Assembly (NCBI GenBank): GCA_027457185.1
Contig: DAIDTN010000185.1
Coordinates: 1-26,070 of the forward strand
Reading direction: 5' to 3'
Origin: Burkholderiales bacterium
Lineage (GTDB): Bacteria > Pseudomonadota > Gammaproteobacteria > Burkholderiales > SG8-39
Length of the DNA: 26,070 bases
A program made the translations under genes and the position numbers. The notes beneath the pieces were generated by a model. That model did no database searches and had not been told where the DNA came from. It saw nothing but the letters and a program-made list of their open reading frames with translations. Position 1 is the stretch's first letter. Each line of letters starts with the position of its first letter. Shown piece after piece: positions 15,866 through 24,298 of this stretch.

Positions 15866-17728
15866 TTAGGGATAGAGGGCTCCCAAACCATCGTCCTTGG
15901 GCATGTTTTCACTGCGCTGCGCTTGCAGGCCGGGACCGATCGCATCCCAAAGCGCGCTGCCGTCCCAAGACAACGCGCCCGTACCGTACAGAATTCGGTC
16001 CAGCGCGCTGACTTCCCTCCCGCCCGCTTCAAGCCGAGCGGCGAGCGCGCCCAGACCGCGAGGGGGGTCGGCGGGCCACTCGGCCCGCGCCAGGTCCAGC
16101 AAAGCATCTGCCGCGGCGTTACTATCGTTGCCGGCGCATGCTTGCTGCAGTGCCCGCATGGCGGCTTTGCGCTCCGGCACCGATAGCGCGGGCGCGGCAG
16201 CCGGAGCGGATTTCAACCCCGGGCGACGCCAACGCCGGAAGGCGACGAGCGACAGCACCGCCATCGCCAGCAATGCCGCGCCGCTTGCGAACCACGCCCG
16301 GTGCTGCTGCAGGCGTTCGGTCAATGATGTGCCTTGCGGCGGCTGCGCGGCGGCCACTGGCGTCGCGGCCGGCGTCGCCCGCGGCGGGGCGCTGGCGGGT
16401 GCCGGTGGAACTGCGTTCGACTGTCCCGCGGCGGCGCCGGGCTCAACTTTGAATTCCCGTGCCGGCAGTACAGCGCGGCTTTGCGCATTGCTGAGCGTAT
16501 TCCACCACGCCAGCTCGACCGGCGGAATGTCGAGCGTGCCTGGCGCGGTCGGGATGTAAGTCACACTCTGCTTACTGATGCCGTAGATGACATTGCCGTC
16601 CGTTCGGCTTTGGTTGCCGGACGCTTCCGGATACACCCGCGCATTAGCCGGACGGGCAAACGACAGCGACGGAATCTGCGACGCCGCGAGCCCCTTGGCG
16701 TTGATGGTGATCGTCCGGGTCACGGGTTCGCCGACCTTGAATCGCGGCGGGTTGTCGTCCCAACTGTCGTGCAAAGTGACCTGCTCGGCCGGTAACCAGC
16801 TGCCATGTACCCCTGCCGGAAGCGGCTGGACCTCGAGCGCGATCTCCTGGCTGCGGATGTCCACCGGCTGCGCCGTCGCACCAAGTGCCATGCCGGAACC
16901 AAAGCTGCCCCTGAAGAAGGGGTCGTTGGCGAAAGGCGTGCCGCGCAGCAGGCGTTCCATCGGGTCATCCGCCTGATCTGCGTTGCCCTGGCTGTCCGAG
17001 GCAACCAGCATGGTGCCGCGAAAGCTTGCCGGGGGAATGTGCAGGGTGCCGCTTCTTTCGGGCGCAATCGCGTAGTGGCGCTCGATCACCTTGTATTCGT
17101 GCCCGTTGCGTATCGCCGTGTAGCGATTTTCCTGTCCCAGCTGTTCGACGATTGCATTTTCCGGGTCCGGCGCCGCAAGGTCGCCGGACTGCACGGTGTC
17201 GTCGTAGTAGAGCCGAACCGTGTAGGGAATCTGCTGCTGGACGTAGACCGGCTTGTCCGCCGCGGGCGCCTCGACTTCGAGGAACACATGCGCCGATGTC
17301 TGTTTCGTCTGTTGTGGCGAGACTTTGGTGACATTGAGTTCGATGGCGGAGGTGTGTTCGCTCCCGACCGCGATGGGCGGAATGTCGATGGTGCCGGTAT
17401 GGAGCGGTTGCAGTTGTATCAGCCAACTCGTGCTATCCGAACGGCTGCCGTTGACGATGCTCGTCTCGCTGTTGGTGCTGGTGCCGAGCACCTCGAAATC
17501 CTTGCGCAACGGGGTCACGTCGGGTCGGTCCTGGGATTGCGCCTGATCGCTTTCGATGGTAAGCGTCAGCGTATCCCCCTCCGACACGGTCTGGCGATCG
17601 ATGTGGGCGCGCAAAGCAGCCCAACCCGGACTGGAGGTGCACAACACGTAAAGTCCGAACGTCGCTGCTGCGAGCGCGGGTGCGTATCGCATCCCGCCTG
17701 ATGCTGGATTGCGTGCCCGTTTCACCAT
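15866..17728 (-). CDS. batD: BatD-family protein of the aerotolerance operon
   Basis: A 620-residue envelope protein with an N-terminal signal sequence (MRYAPALAAATFGLYVLCTSSPGWA, following a 12-residue basic leader) and a mature start ALRAHIDRQTVSEGDTLTLTIESD that is characteristic of BatD. The long middle part is beta-rich and Ig-like, with PPIAVGSEHT and PPVELAWWN motifs. A Pro/Ala linker (about 435-475) precedes one membrane segment (FASGAALLAMAVLSLVAF, about 482-499) and a cytosolic helical tail. ATG 17728 has GGCGGAG upstream and lies 27 bp after the batB/C stop. BatD proteins are thought to present a periplasmic scaffold for the VWA-domain Bat proteins; the molecular role is unknown. 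It is the last gene of the moxR-bat run. Confidence 0.9.
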   Translation of the reverse strand: MVKRARNPASGGMRYAPALAAATFGLYVLCTSSPGWAALRAHIDRQTVSEGDTLTLTIESDQAQSQDRPDVTPLRKDFEVLGTSTNSETSIVNGSRSDSTSWLIQLQPLHTGTIDIPPIAVGSEHTSAIELNVTKVSPQQTKQTSAHVFLEVEAPAADKPVYVQQQIPYTVRLYYDDTVQSGDLAAPDPENAIVEQLGQENRYTAIRNGHEYKVIERHYAIAPERSGTLHIPPASFRGTMLVASDSQGNADQADDPMERLLRGTPFANDPFFRGSFGSGMALGATAQPVDIRSQEIALEVQPLPAGVHGSWLPAEQVTLHDSWDDNPPRFKVGEPVTRTITINAKGLAASQIPSLSFARPANARVYPEASGNQSRTDGNVIYGISKQSVTYIPTAPGTLDIPPVELAWWNTLSNAQSRAVLPAREFKVEPGAAAGQSNAVPPAPASAPPRATPAATPVAAAQPPQGTSLTERLQQHRAWFASGAALLAMAVLSLVAFRRWRRPGLKSAPAAAPALSVPERKAAMRALQQACAGNDSNAAADALLDLARAEWPADPPRGLGALAARLEAGGREVSALDRILYGTGALSWDGSALWDAIGPGLQAQRSENMPKDDGLGALYP

Positions 17729-17755
17729 GAGCTGCTCCGCCTGAGCGTGCCGTGA

Positions 17756-19750
17756 TTACTCGGCATCGGCATGTTGTGCCCGCTGCCGGTATTGGTAAAG
17801 AAACTTGCGCCGCAGCAGGCCCCCCGGGTCATCGGGAATGCGCCGCAGCCATTGCTCCGCGGCCATCCGCTCTTCGCGGTCGAGCGGCTGCGCTCGGTCT
17901 GCCAAGTCACCCTGCGGTTGCCGTCGGGCATTCTCTGTCGCTTGCATTTGGCCCGCGGCGTTCGCTTCCGGCGCGGCGCTAGACGACTGGCCGGCGTCTG
18001 TTTTCGCCGTACCCGCCCGCTGTTCGGCCAGCTTTTTGGCCGCCTCGGCAAACTGGTTTCCCGGTTTTGCTTGCTGCTCCGCCGCCGCGGTCGCCGGCGA
18101 TTGCTGCGCGCTTGCCTTGGCGGAAGCCGCGTCCTGGCTCGAACTATTTTTTCCATTGTCATCGGCCGGCTGGCCTTTCTGCGCGCCGGCATCGGACTTG
18201 TTCGGGTTCGCCGCTCCCTGTGCCTGTCCCGGGGAGGCGCCGCTCTGGCCGCTGTTGCCATCTTTGGAGGTTTGGTCACCGGCCTTGCTCTGTTGCGAAT
18301 TCTGTCCGGTGCGATCGCTCCGGCTTTGATCGTTCTGCGATTGCTTGCCTTGCGAATTGGAGCTCTGCTGCTGCGCCTGTTGTTGCTTCAGCAGCGCCTC
18401 TACCGCCGCCTTGTTTGCCCGTGCATCCTCGTTTCCGGAATTTTCCTTGATCGATTTGTCGTAGGCCGCAATGGCGTCTTGGTACCGGCCCAGCTTGGCG
18501 AGCGCGTTGCCGCGGTTATAGTCGGCGTCGGCACCGGTCGAGCGGGAAAAATTGTCCAGTGCCAGTTGATAGTTGCCGCGCTTGTACTCGGCACTCCCGC
18601 GTCGATCGGCATCGGTGGCGAGTGCCGCAGCCTTGGCATAGTCGCCCGCGGCAAGCGCCTGCGCCGCCTGCTGATCCGGTCTCTGCCAAAGATCGGCCCA
18701 GCTCGAAGCCATGGCCGGTTGCGGCGGCGAGACCAGGCCAAGCAACAGAACCAGGCCCAGCAGCCAGTTGCGCCGGAATGCCAGCGCCCCCAGCGGCAGT
18801 AGCAACACCGCCAAAAGCGGTCCTTGTTCTTTCCACCCCGGTGCCGTCGCATTCGCCTGCATCGTGGTTTTCGCGTCCAAACGCTGATCGAGCAGCGTAC
18901 TCAATGCGTGGCCGCTGTCGCTTATCGGCCGGTATTCGCCGCCGCCGGCGCGCGCCACCGCTTGCAGCGCCGCCGCATCAAATCGTGCCTTCAGGATATT
19001 GCCGGCCGCATCACGCACCAATTCGCCTTGTGCGTTGGTCAGCGGCGTGCCGTCTTCACTGCCTACGCCGAGCACGGAGACCCGGTAGCCTTCATGCCTC
19101 CGGCGCGCGGCGGCGCGCTCGCTCGCCGCGATTTTGCCCGCTTCGACGCCGTCGGCGAGCAGCAACACCTGGCCGCTGGACGCGCCGGCCTGGCTCAGCA
19201 ACTTACCTGCCCTGAGCAGGCCGAGATCGGCACGGCTGCCCTGCGTCGGCATGATTCCAGGATCCACAGCCGGAAGCAGTTCGCGTATGGTGTTCACGTC
19301 GCGCGTGAGCGGCGACACGGTGAAGGCGTCGCCGGCGTACACCACCAGGCCCGTCTGACCTTCGCCGCTATGCGCCAGCACGTCCTCGATCTTGTAGCGG
19401 GCACGCACCAGGCGCGATGGCTTCAGATCGCTCGCATACATCGATCGCGACAGATCGAGCACGACCACTCTCGCCGCCGTCGTCTGATAGACCGGCTGCG
19501 GCTTTCGCTCCCAGGTCGGATCGGCCAGCGCCAATGCGGCAATGACCCAGCCGGCGGCGAGCAAGTACAAGGCCGTGCGGTTTGCCTGCCGCGCCCGACC
19601 GACCAGCAGCAACGGCAGCAAGCGGGCGTCGACGATACGACGCCAGGGGTTGTCGCCGTCGCCGGGCCGATACACGCGCCAGGCCAGCAGCGACAGCGGT
19701 ATCAGGGCAAGCAGCCACAGCGGCTGGATGAAGTGAAAATTCTCAAGCAT
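17756..19750 (-). CDS. batB: BatB/BatC fusion: membrane-anchored VWA domain plus TPR protein
   Basis: This 664-residue protein joins what are separate BatB and BatC proteins in Bacteroides. Order: two N-terminal membrane helices (about 8-24 and 60-76), a VWA domain with intact MIDAS DLSRS (Asp99, Ser101, Ser103), two more hydrophobic helices (about 310-342), a short TPR block (about 367-447; EYKRGNYQLALDNF, DYNRGNALAKLGRYQDAIAAYDKSI), then a long Gln/Ser/Asn/Ala-rich segment (about 455-602). It closes with a conserved tail, QWLRRIPDDPGGLLRRKFLYQY. The start is ATG 19750, which overlaps the batA stop by 8 bp and opens MLENFHFIQPLWLL as in homologues; the frame is open further upstream, but that part is batA coding. 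Its exact function is unknown. Confidence 0.92.
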   Translation of the reverse strand: MLENFHFIQPLWLLALIPLSLLAWRVYRPGDGDNPWRRIVDARLLPLLLVGRARQANRTALYLLAAGWVIAALALADPTWERKPQPVYQTTAARVVVLDLSRSMYASDLKPSRLVRARYKIEDVLAHSGEGQTGLVVYAGDAFTVSPLTRDVNTIRELLPAVDPGIMPTQGSRADLGLLRAGKLLSQAGASSGQVLLLADGVEAGKIAASERAAARRRHEGYRVSVLGVGSEDGTPLTNAQGELVRDAAGNILKARFDAAALQAVARAGGGEYRPISDSGHALSTLLDQRLDAKTTMQANATAPGWKEQGPLLAVLLLPLGALAFRRNWLLGLVLLLGLVSPPQPAMASSWADLWQRPDQQAAQALAAGDYAKAAALATDADRRGSAEYKRGNYQLALDNFSRSTGADADYNRGNALAKLGRYQDAIAAYDKSIKENSGNEDARANKAAVEALLKQQQAQQQSSNSQGKQSQNDQSRSDRTGQNSQQSKAGDQTSKDGNSGQSGASPGQAQGAANPNKSDAGAQKGQPADDNGKNSSSQDAASAKASAQQSPATAAAEQQAKPGNQFAEAAKKLAEQRAGTAKTDAGQSSSAAPEANAAGQMQATENARRQPQGDLADRAQPLDREERMAAEQWLRRIPDDPGGLLRRKFLYQYRQRAQHADAE

Positions 19751-20753
19751 GCCGAACCTCGGCGAGGCGAATCCGCGGCAGCCATCCTCCGGCCGAAAGC
19801 GCAATCAGCACGCTCAGCAGCAGCGCGGCGGCAAGCGGCCACGCATACAGCTCTTCGACCGGCCGCCAACTCTGCTGGTCCTTGGACACCGGCTCGATCT
19901 TGTCGAGCAAGGCATAGATCTTGGTCAAGGCCGCGACATCCGTGGCGCGGAAATAGCGGCCGCCCGTCTTCTGCGCAATCGCCCTGAGCGCGTCTTCATC
20001 GAGGTCGCTGTGAACGACCTGCGGCATGCCGAACGGTCCTGGGACCACCATCTCATCGGCGCCGACGCCGATGGTATAAATGCGCACGCCTTCCTGCGCG
20101 GCGAGGTCGGCCGCCTTCAGCGGATCGATGTTGCCGGCGTTGCTGGCACCGTCGGTGAGCAGGATCAGCACGCGGTTCTTGATCGGCTCGTCGCGCAGCC
20201 GCTTGATCGCCAGACCGATGGCGTCGCCGATCGCAGTCTGCGTTCCGGCGAGCCCGATCTGCGCCTCATCCAGCAGAGTACGCACGGTGTCGCGGTCCAG
20301 GGTCAACGGCACCTGCACGTAAGCCTCGTCGCCGAACAGAATCAGCCCGATTCGATCTCCCGCGCGATGCTCGATGAAATCACCCGCGACCTGCTTGACC
20401 GCGGCCAGCCGCGACACGGCGTGGCCACCGCTGCGCATGTCGGGTGTCTGCATGGAGCCGGACAGGTCCACCGCCAGCATGATGCTGCGCCCGGTCACAG
20501 GCAGATGCACCGTTTTACCCACATTCTGCGGACGCGCCGCAGCCACCACCAGCAGCAGCCAGGCGAGCGCCGCAGCGGCCAGACGCATGCGCGGGGCTTG
20601 GCTTGGGCTGCTTGCCAGCGTCGCGCGCAGCGCATCGACGTAAGGGAAACGCAGCGCCGGCGGCGCCGTCTCGGTCGCGGCCGGCAGCAGCAGCGCGAGC
20701 AGCGGCAGCGGCAATGCCGCCAGCATCCAGGGCCATGCGAGTACGATGTTCAC
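19743..20753 (-). CDS. batA: BatA-like membrane-anchored VWA-domain protein
   Basis: A 336-residue protein with N-terminal membrane helices (about 3-24 and 57-73), a VWA domain with MIDAS DLSGS (Asp96, Ser98, Ser100) and the supporting LLTDGASNAG, and a C-terminal membrane helix (about 310-328). The start is GTG 20753: GGGAG lies upstream at suitable spacing, one nucleotide separates it from the DUF4381 stop, and the protein then begins MNIVLAWPWMLAALPLPLLALL as in relatives. An upstream in-frame ATG at 20903 lies inside the DUF4381 gene and would add a non-hydrophobic leader before the first membrane helix, so I reject it. The MIDAS sites of BatA and BatB suggest metal-dependent mutual or ligand binding. 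Confidence 0.92.
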   Translation of the reverse strand: MNIVLAWPWMLAALPLPLLALLLPAATETAPPALRFPYVDALRATLASSPSQAPRMRLAAAALAWLLLVVAAARPQNVGKTVHLPVTGRSIMLAVDLSGSMQTPDMRSGGHAVSRLAAVKQVAGDFIEHRAGDRIGLILFGDEAYVQVPLTLDRDTVRTLLDEAQIGLAGTQTAIGDAIGLAIKRLRDEPIKNRVLILLTDGASNAGNIDPLKAADLAAQEGVRIYTIGVGADEMVVPGPFGMPQVVHSDLDEDALRAIAQKTGGRYFRATDVAALTKIYALLDKIEPVSKDQQSWRPVEELYAWPLAAALLLSVLIALSAGGWLPRIRLAEVRHA

Positions 20754-20754
20754 C

Positions 20755-21240
20755 TCAGGCTCCCGCGTTTCTTGCGACCCATTCGCGCAACAACGCGACC
20801 AGGCGTGCGGCGTCCAGGTCGGAGGGCAAAGACCGCTGATAGGGAGCGGTGGCCAGCACTCGGCCCGGCCCTTGCGTGAATTGGCCGTTGCCCCCGGATT
20901 CATCGATAAAACGCAACCATGCGTTGCCGGTCAGCGCGGCCACGTGCCGACGCGGAAACCGCATCAGCGCGAGCCGGCGCAGCAGCACGGACATGTACGC
21001 AAGTGCGTCCGGTGTGCGCTCGCGCGCAAGTTGGTGCTCGAGGCTTGCGAGTGCGGACAGCACGCGCTGGCGCTGACGGCGGATGCGATATCGGCGCAAG
21101 GCGGCCAGCGTCCCCCACACCAGCAGCGCAAGCAGTATCGCGGCTAGCAGCCACCAGCCCGGCGCCGGCGGCCAGAATGCGGGCGCACCCGGAAGGTGGA
21201 TGTCGCGCAATTGCAGAGCCGGCTGCGGATTCGGGTTCAT
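20755..21240 (-). CDS. DUF4381 family membrane protein
   Basis: A 161-residue protein with a short N-terminal stretch containing LRDIHLPGAPAFWPPAPGWWLLA, one membrane helix (about 28-47), a basic stop-transfer segment (RRYRIRRQRQR), and a cytosolic helical domain. The DIHLP...WWPPAPGWW-type opening is the DUF4381 hallmark. Function is unknown; the family is found almost only between DUF58 and batA genes in proteobacteria, so it is probably an adaptor in the MoxR/Bat complex. ATG 21240 overlaps the DUF58 stop by 4 bp (ATGA), and its own stop is one nucleotide before the batA GTG. Confidence 0.88.
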   Translation of the reverse strand: MNPNPQPALQLRDIHLPGAPAFWPPAPGWWLLAAILLALLVWGTLAALRRYRIRRQRQRVLSALASLEHQLARERTPDALAYMSVLLRRLALMRFPRRHVAALTGNAWLRFIDESGGNGQFTQGPGRVLATAPYQRSLPSDLDAARLVALLREWVARNAGA

Positions 21241-22253
21241 GCCGCGAGTCTGGTGGTGCGTGGGCGCATGGCGCCTGCCGCGAAATATTTATGCAATGCG
21301 GCGGCAATGTCGTCCACAGTGAAAATGCGCAGCAGCGGAATCGCGCAGCGGCGCATGGTGGCTGCGACCGTTCGATGATGACGGCTGAAAAAGTCCTCGT
21401 ATGCGCGCTGCGCGCTCGCCGAGCGGGTATCGAGGATGCCCGGCGTGCCGCCGGACGTGACCCCGTAGCGAGCGGCAAGCGGCGCCGCCTCCTCCAGCGG
21501 ATCGACGATCTGGATCGCCACCACGTCGCTATGCTGGCGCAGGCGCAGCAAGTGATCGCCGCTATGCTCGTCGATATCATAGTAGTCCCCGAGCAGCACG
21601 ATCAGGCTCCCGGGTCGGCTGACGCGGCGCAAGCGGCTCAGCGCCGCATTCAGTCCGCCGGAGTGCGCTGGTGCGTTCAAGCCAGCGCGCGGGTCGGTGT
21701 GCTCGACCAGCTGGCGGATGAGTCGCAGCACGCCATTTTTTCCGCTGCGCGGCTGCAGGTCGTGATGTCCGCCATTGAACAGCATGCCGCCGATACGATC
21801 GCCGTGAGCCGCCGCCGCCCACGCAATCAGAGCCGCAGCGGGCGTCGCGACGACCGATTTCAGCATGCCGCGGCTGCCGAAGAACATGCCGGGATTGAGG
21901 TCGAGGAACAGGACGACGGGGCGTTCGCGTTCCTCCTGATAGAGTTTGATGTGCGGCGCGCCGGCGCGGGCGGTGACGCGCCAGTCCATGCTGCGAACGT
22001 CGTCACCCGCCTGATAGGCGCGCGATTCCTGGTAGTCCATGCCGCGGCCGCGAAACCGCGACAAATGGTTGCCCGCCAGTCTCGAACCTGCGGTACGCGC
22101 ATGCGTGAGGTCGATCTTGCCGGCGTGCCGTTGCAGTCCGATCAAATCTTCGATCGTGGCCCTAGTCCCCGGATTCAACGCCGCATCCGCGGTCGGCGCC
22201 GCCGCCGTCAGTACGGCGGTGTTGGGACGGAACCAGCGGCGCAATCCGGTCAT
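21237..22253 (-). CDS. DUF58 domain-containing protein
   Basis: The 338-residue protein contains the DUF58 core, FRGRGMDYQESRAYQAGDDVRSMDWRVTARAGAPHIKLYQEERERPVVLFLDLNPGM (about 67-122), followed by a degenerate VWA-like fold (IVLLGDYYDID in the second half). No membrane helix is evident. DUF58 proteins are always encoded next to MoxR AAA+ ATPases and are proposed clients or cofactors of these chaperone-like ATPases. ATG 22253 lies one nucleotide after the moxR stop (TGAAATG), and its stop overlaps the DUF4381 start. Confidence 0.93.
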   Translation of the reverse strand: MTGLRRWFRPNTAVLTAAAPTADAALNPGTRATIEDLIGLQRHAGKIDLTHARTAGSRLAGNHLSRFRGRGMDYQESRAYQAGDDVRSMDWRVTARAGAPHIKLYQEERERPVVLFLDLNPGMFFGSRGMLKSVVATPAAALIAWAAAAHGDRIGGMLFNGGHHDLQPRSGKNGVLRLIRQLVEHTDPRAGLNAPAHSGGLNAALSRLRRVSRPGSLIVLLGDYYDIDEHSGDHLLRLRQHSDVVAIQIVDPLEEAAPLAARYGVTSGGTPGILDTRSASAQRAYEDFFSRHHRTVAATMRRCAIPLLRIFTVDDIAAALHKYFAAGAMRPRTTRLAA

Positions 22254-22254
22254 T

Positions 22255-23265
22255 TCAGCCCACCGGAACCAGCCGCAGAAGGTCGCCGATGACGGTGTCG
22301 GAAGTTATGCCCTCCGCTTCCGCTTCGAAGGAGACGAGTATGCGATGGCGCAGAACGTCGTAGGCCACCGCCTGGACGTCTTCCGGCGACACGTAATCCT
22401 TGCCCTGCAGCCAGGCATAGGCGCGCGCGCAAAGGTCGAGGGCGATGGTGGCGCGCGGGCTGGCGCCGAAGCTGATGCGGCGCGCAAGCGCCGCGTCGTA
22501 GCGGGAGGGGTCGCGGCTCGCCAACACCAGCTGCACGATATACTCCTCCACCGATTCGCCCATGTGCAGCGCCAGCACCTCCTTTCGTGCCGCGAAGATC
22601 TGCGGCGTGGTGACCTGCAGCGGCGGCGCCGCGGGCGCGCCGAAAGCCTGCGTCGCCCGTTGACGCGCCAGCTTCAGAATGACGTGCTCCGCATTCGCAT
22701 CCGGATAGCCGATGCGAACATAGAGAAGGAAGCGGTCGAGCTGTGCCTCGGGCAGCGGATAGGTGCCTTCATGCTCTATCGGATTTTGCGTCGCCATCAC
22801 CATGAACGGCCGCGGCAGCGGATAGGTATGGCGTCCTACCGTGATCTGGTGCTCGCCCATTGCTTCGAGCAAAGCGGATTGCACCTTGGCCGGTGCGCGG
22901 TTGATCTCGTCGGCAAGTATCAGATTGTGAAACAGGGGGCCGGGCTGAAACTGAAACTCGCCCGTTTCTGGACGATAGACGTCGGTGCCGGTGAGATCGC
23001 CCGGCAACAGGTCGGGCGTAAACTGAAGGCGACGAAAATCGCCCTGCAGCGCTGCGGCCAATTCCTTGATCGCCGTCGTTTTGGCAAGGCCAGGTGCGCC
23101 TTCCACCAGCAAATGGCCGTCCGCGAGCAATGCGATCAACAGGCTCTCGACCAGATGCGCCTGGCCGATGATTCTTGCCTGCAGATGCTGGCGCAGGTTC
23201 CTGAAGGCCAGATGGTTCGCGCCTACCGACAGGTCTTCCGCTGCATTTGCTGTCCGCATGTTCAT
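22255..23265 (-). CDS. moxR: MoxR-family AAA+ ATPase
   Basis: A 336-residue cytosolic AAA+ ATPase of the MoxR class, thought to act as a chaperone in the assembly of metal- or VWA-dependent complexes. Walker A is EGAPGLAKT (55-63); Walker B is LILADEINRAP with Asp119 and Glu120; the sensor-1 stretch is FMVMATQNPIEHEGTYPLPEAQLDRFL. The C-terminal lid is the AAA_lid_2 type (DVQAVAYDVLRHRI). ATG 23265 is preceded by GGAG with 7-nt spacing; a second ATG two codons later is possible. It is the first gene of a six-gene run (moxR, DUF58, DUF4381, batA, batB/C, batD) whose promoter should lie within the 319-bp upstream gap. Confidence 0.95.
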   Translation of the reverse strand: MNMRTANAAEDLSVGANHLAFRNLRQHLQARIIGQAHLVESLLIALLADGHLLVEGAPGLAKTTAIKELAAALQGDFRRLQFTPDLLPGDLTGTDVYRPETGEFQFQPGPLFHNLILADEINRAPAKVQSALLEAMGEHQITVGRHTYPLPRPFMVMATQNPIEHEGTYPLPEAQLDRFLLYVRIGYPDANAEHVILKLARQRATQAFGAPAAPPLQVTTPQIFAARKEVLALHMGESVEEYIVQLVLASRDPSRYDAALARRISFGASPRATIALDLCARAYAWLQGKDYVSPEDVQAVAYDVLRHRILVSFEAEAEGITSDTVIGDLLRLVPVG

Positions 23266-23427
23266 AAATTGACTCCGTAGCAGTTTATTTTTCCAACATA
23301 CGCATTGGCGTAGATAGCAGAAATTTGTGTGGCCGCCGTTCGGAAAGTTCCGTTGGCCGCGTACGCCGCAGGTTCAGCCCCGGGGGTAAGACGAGCTGAC
23401 TGCACGCCCGGGATTAGGCGTGACCAG

Positions 23428-23444
23428 ACTTAAACAGAACTTAA
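23428..23444. repeat. ACTTAA direct repeats phased by 11 bp
   Basis: ACTTAA occurs at 23428-23433 and again at 23439-23444, an 11-bp step that puts both copies on one face of the helix. Two-copy direct repeats with this step are used by some response regulators, but no specific family matches. It could be chance. Confidence 0.35.
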
Positions 23445-23496
23445 GAGTTTGCAACAAAACGAGGGGATAGCTCCCGTGGTGCCGCCCTAAGTCAGA

Positions 23497-23520
23497 CGCA
23501 ACAAAATGACTTTTGTTGCG
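23497..23520. promoter_or_regulatory. Perfect interrupted palindrome, candidate operator
   Basis: CGCAACAAAA (23497-23506), a 4-nt spacer TGAC, then TTTTGTTGCG (23511-23520): all ten positions of each arm pair. A third copy of GCAACAAAA stands at 23451-23459, 47 bp from the matching position of the first arm. The arms are too AT-rich on the inner side and lack a following U-run for a strong terminator, so a binding site for a dimeric regulator of moxR-bat is more likely; a liv terminator is the alternative. Confidence 0.5.
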
Positions 23521-23584
23521 GTCTTTAAGAAAGCGCCGGCGCGCAGGCGGGCAGTCCGCGCATCCGGGGGAATGCCTGCCCGGC

Positions 23585-24298
23585 TCAGAGGCCGAGATAG
23601 GCCTTGCGGATCTCGGGCAGCGACTCGAGCTCGGCGGGGGCGCCCTCGGTGAACACGCGCCCCTCGGCGATCACGTAGGCGTAGTCGCTGAGCGCGAAGG
23701 CGAGATGCACGTTCTGTTCGACCAGCAGGATGGTCAGCCCGTCGTCCTTCAAGGTCTTGAGCGTCGAGAAAATCTGTTGCACCACCAGCGGGGCGAGACC
23801 GAGCGAGAGCTCGTCTATGATCAGCAGGTCCGGGTCGGACATCAGGCCGCGCGCGATGGCGAGCATCTGCTGCTCGCCGCCGGAGAAGGTGCCCGCGCTC
23901 TGGCGGCGGCGCTCATTGAGGCGCGGAAACAGCTCGTAGACGCGCTCCAGACGACTGGCGTAGCTGCGCGTGCCGTGTCTGGCGTAGGCGCCCATCTCCA
24001 GATTTTCCTCGACCGACATATCGGGGAAGAGTTGCCGTCCCTCGGGCACCAGAACCAGCCCGCGGTTGGCGAGGCGGTGAGGCGACAGGCCGGTGACATC
24101 TTCTCCCTGTAGCCGGACGCGGCCGCCCCAGGAGCGCACGCCCCCAATGACGGTGCGCAGGGTGGTGGTTTTGCCTGCGCCGTTGGCGCCGATGATGGTG
24201 GTAAGCTTGCCCGCCTCCGCCTGCAGAGAGATGTTCCAGAGCACCTGTACTTCGCCATATCCCGAATTGACCTTTTCGATCTGCAGTAGCGGTGGCAT
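23585..24298 (-). CDS. livF: Branched-chain-amino-acid-type ABC transporter ATP-binding protein, LivF
   Basis: The 237-residue ATPase has Walker A GANGAGKTT (37-45), signature FSGGEQQ (138-144) and Walker B LLIIDE (158-163), followed by LSLGLAP, the LivF-typical D-loop region, and VEQNVHLAF with the H-loop area. It energises import together with LivG. ATG 24298 shares one base with the livG stop (TGATG). It is the last gene of the liv run. The substrate cannot be told from the ATPase: amino acids, urea or short amides are all known for this class. Confidence 0.94.
   Translation of the reverse strand: MPPLLQIEKVNSGYGEVQVLWNISLQAEAGKLTTIIGANGAGKTTTLRTVIGGVRSWGGRVRLQGEDVTGLSPHRLANRGLVLVPEGRQLFPDMSVEENLEMGAYARHGTRSYASRLERVYELFPRLNERRRQSAGTFSGGEQQMLAIARGLMSDPDLLIIDELSLGLAPLVVQQIFSTLKTLKDDGLTILLVEQNVHLAFALSDYAYVIAEGRVFTEGAPAELESLPEIRKAYLGL

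Larger units (their letters stand above)
23266..23584. other. 319-bp intergenic region between livF and moxR
   Basis: The longest non-coding stretch in the window. Both flanking operons run leftwards, so it must contain the end of the liv transcript and the moxR-bat promoter. It has the inverted repeat at 23497-23520, an extra half-site at 23451-23459 and phased ACTTAA repeats at 23428-23444, and it is more AT-rich in patches than its surroundings. I found no convincing sigma-70 promoter pair, no GC stem with a U-run, and no coding potential. Confidence 0.6.

Noticed and set aside
20919..22292. 457-codon open frame on the plus strand opposite DUF4381/DUF58
   Set aside because: Antisense to two well-supported coupled genes; no motifs and a biased Arg/Ala composition.
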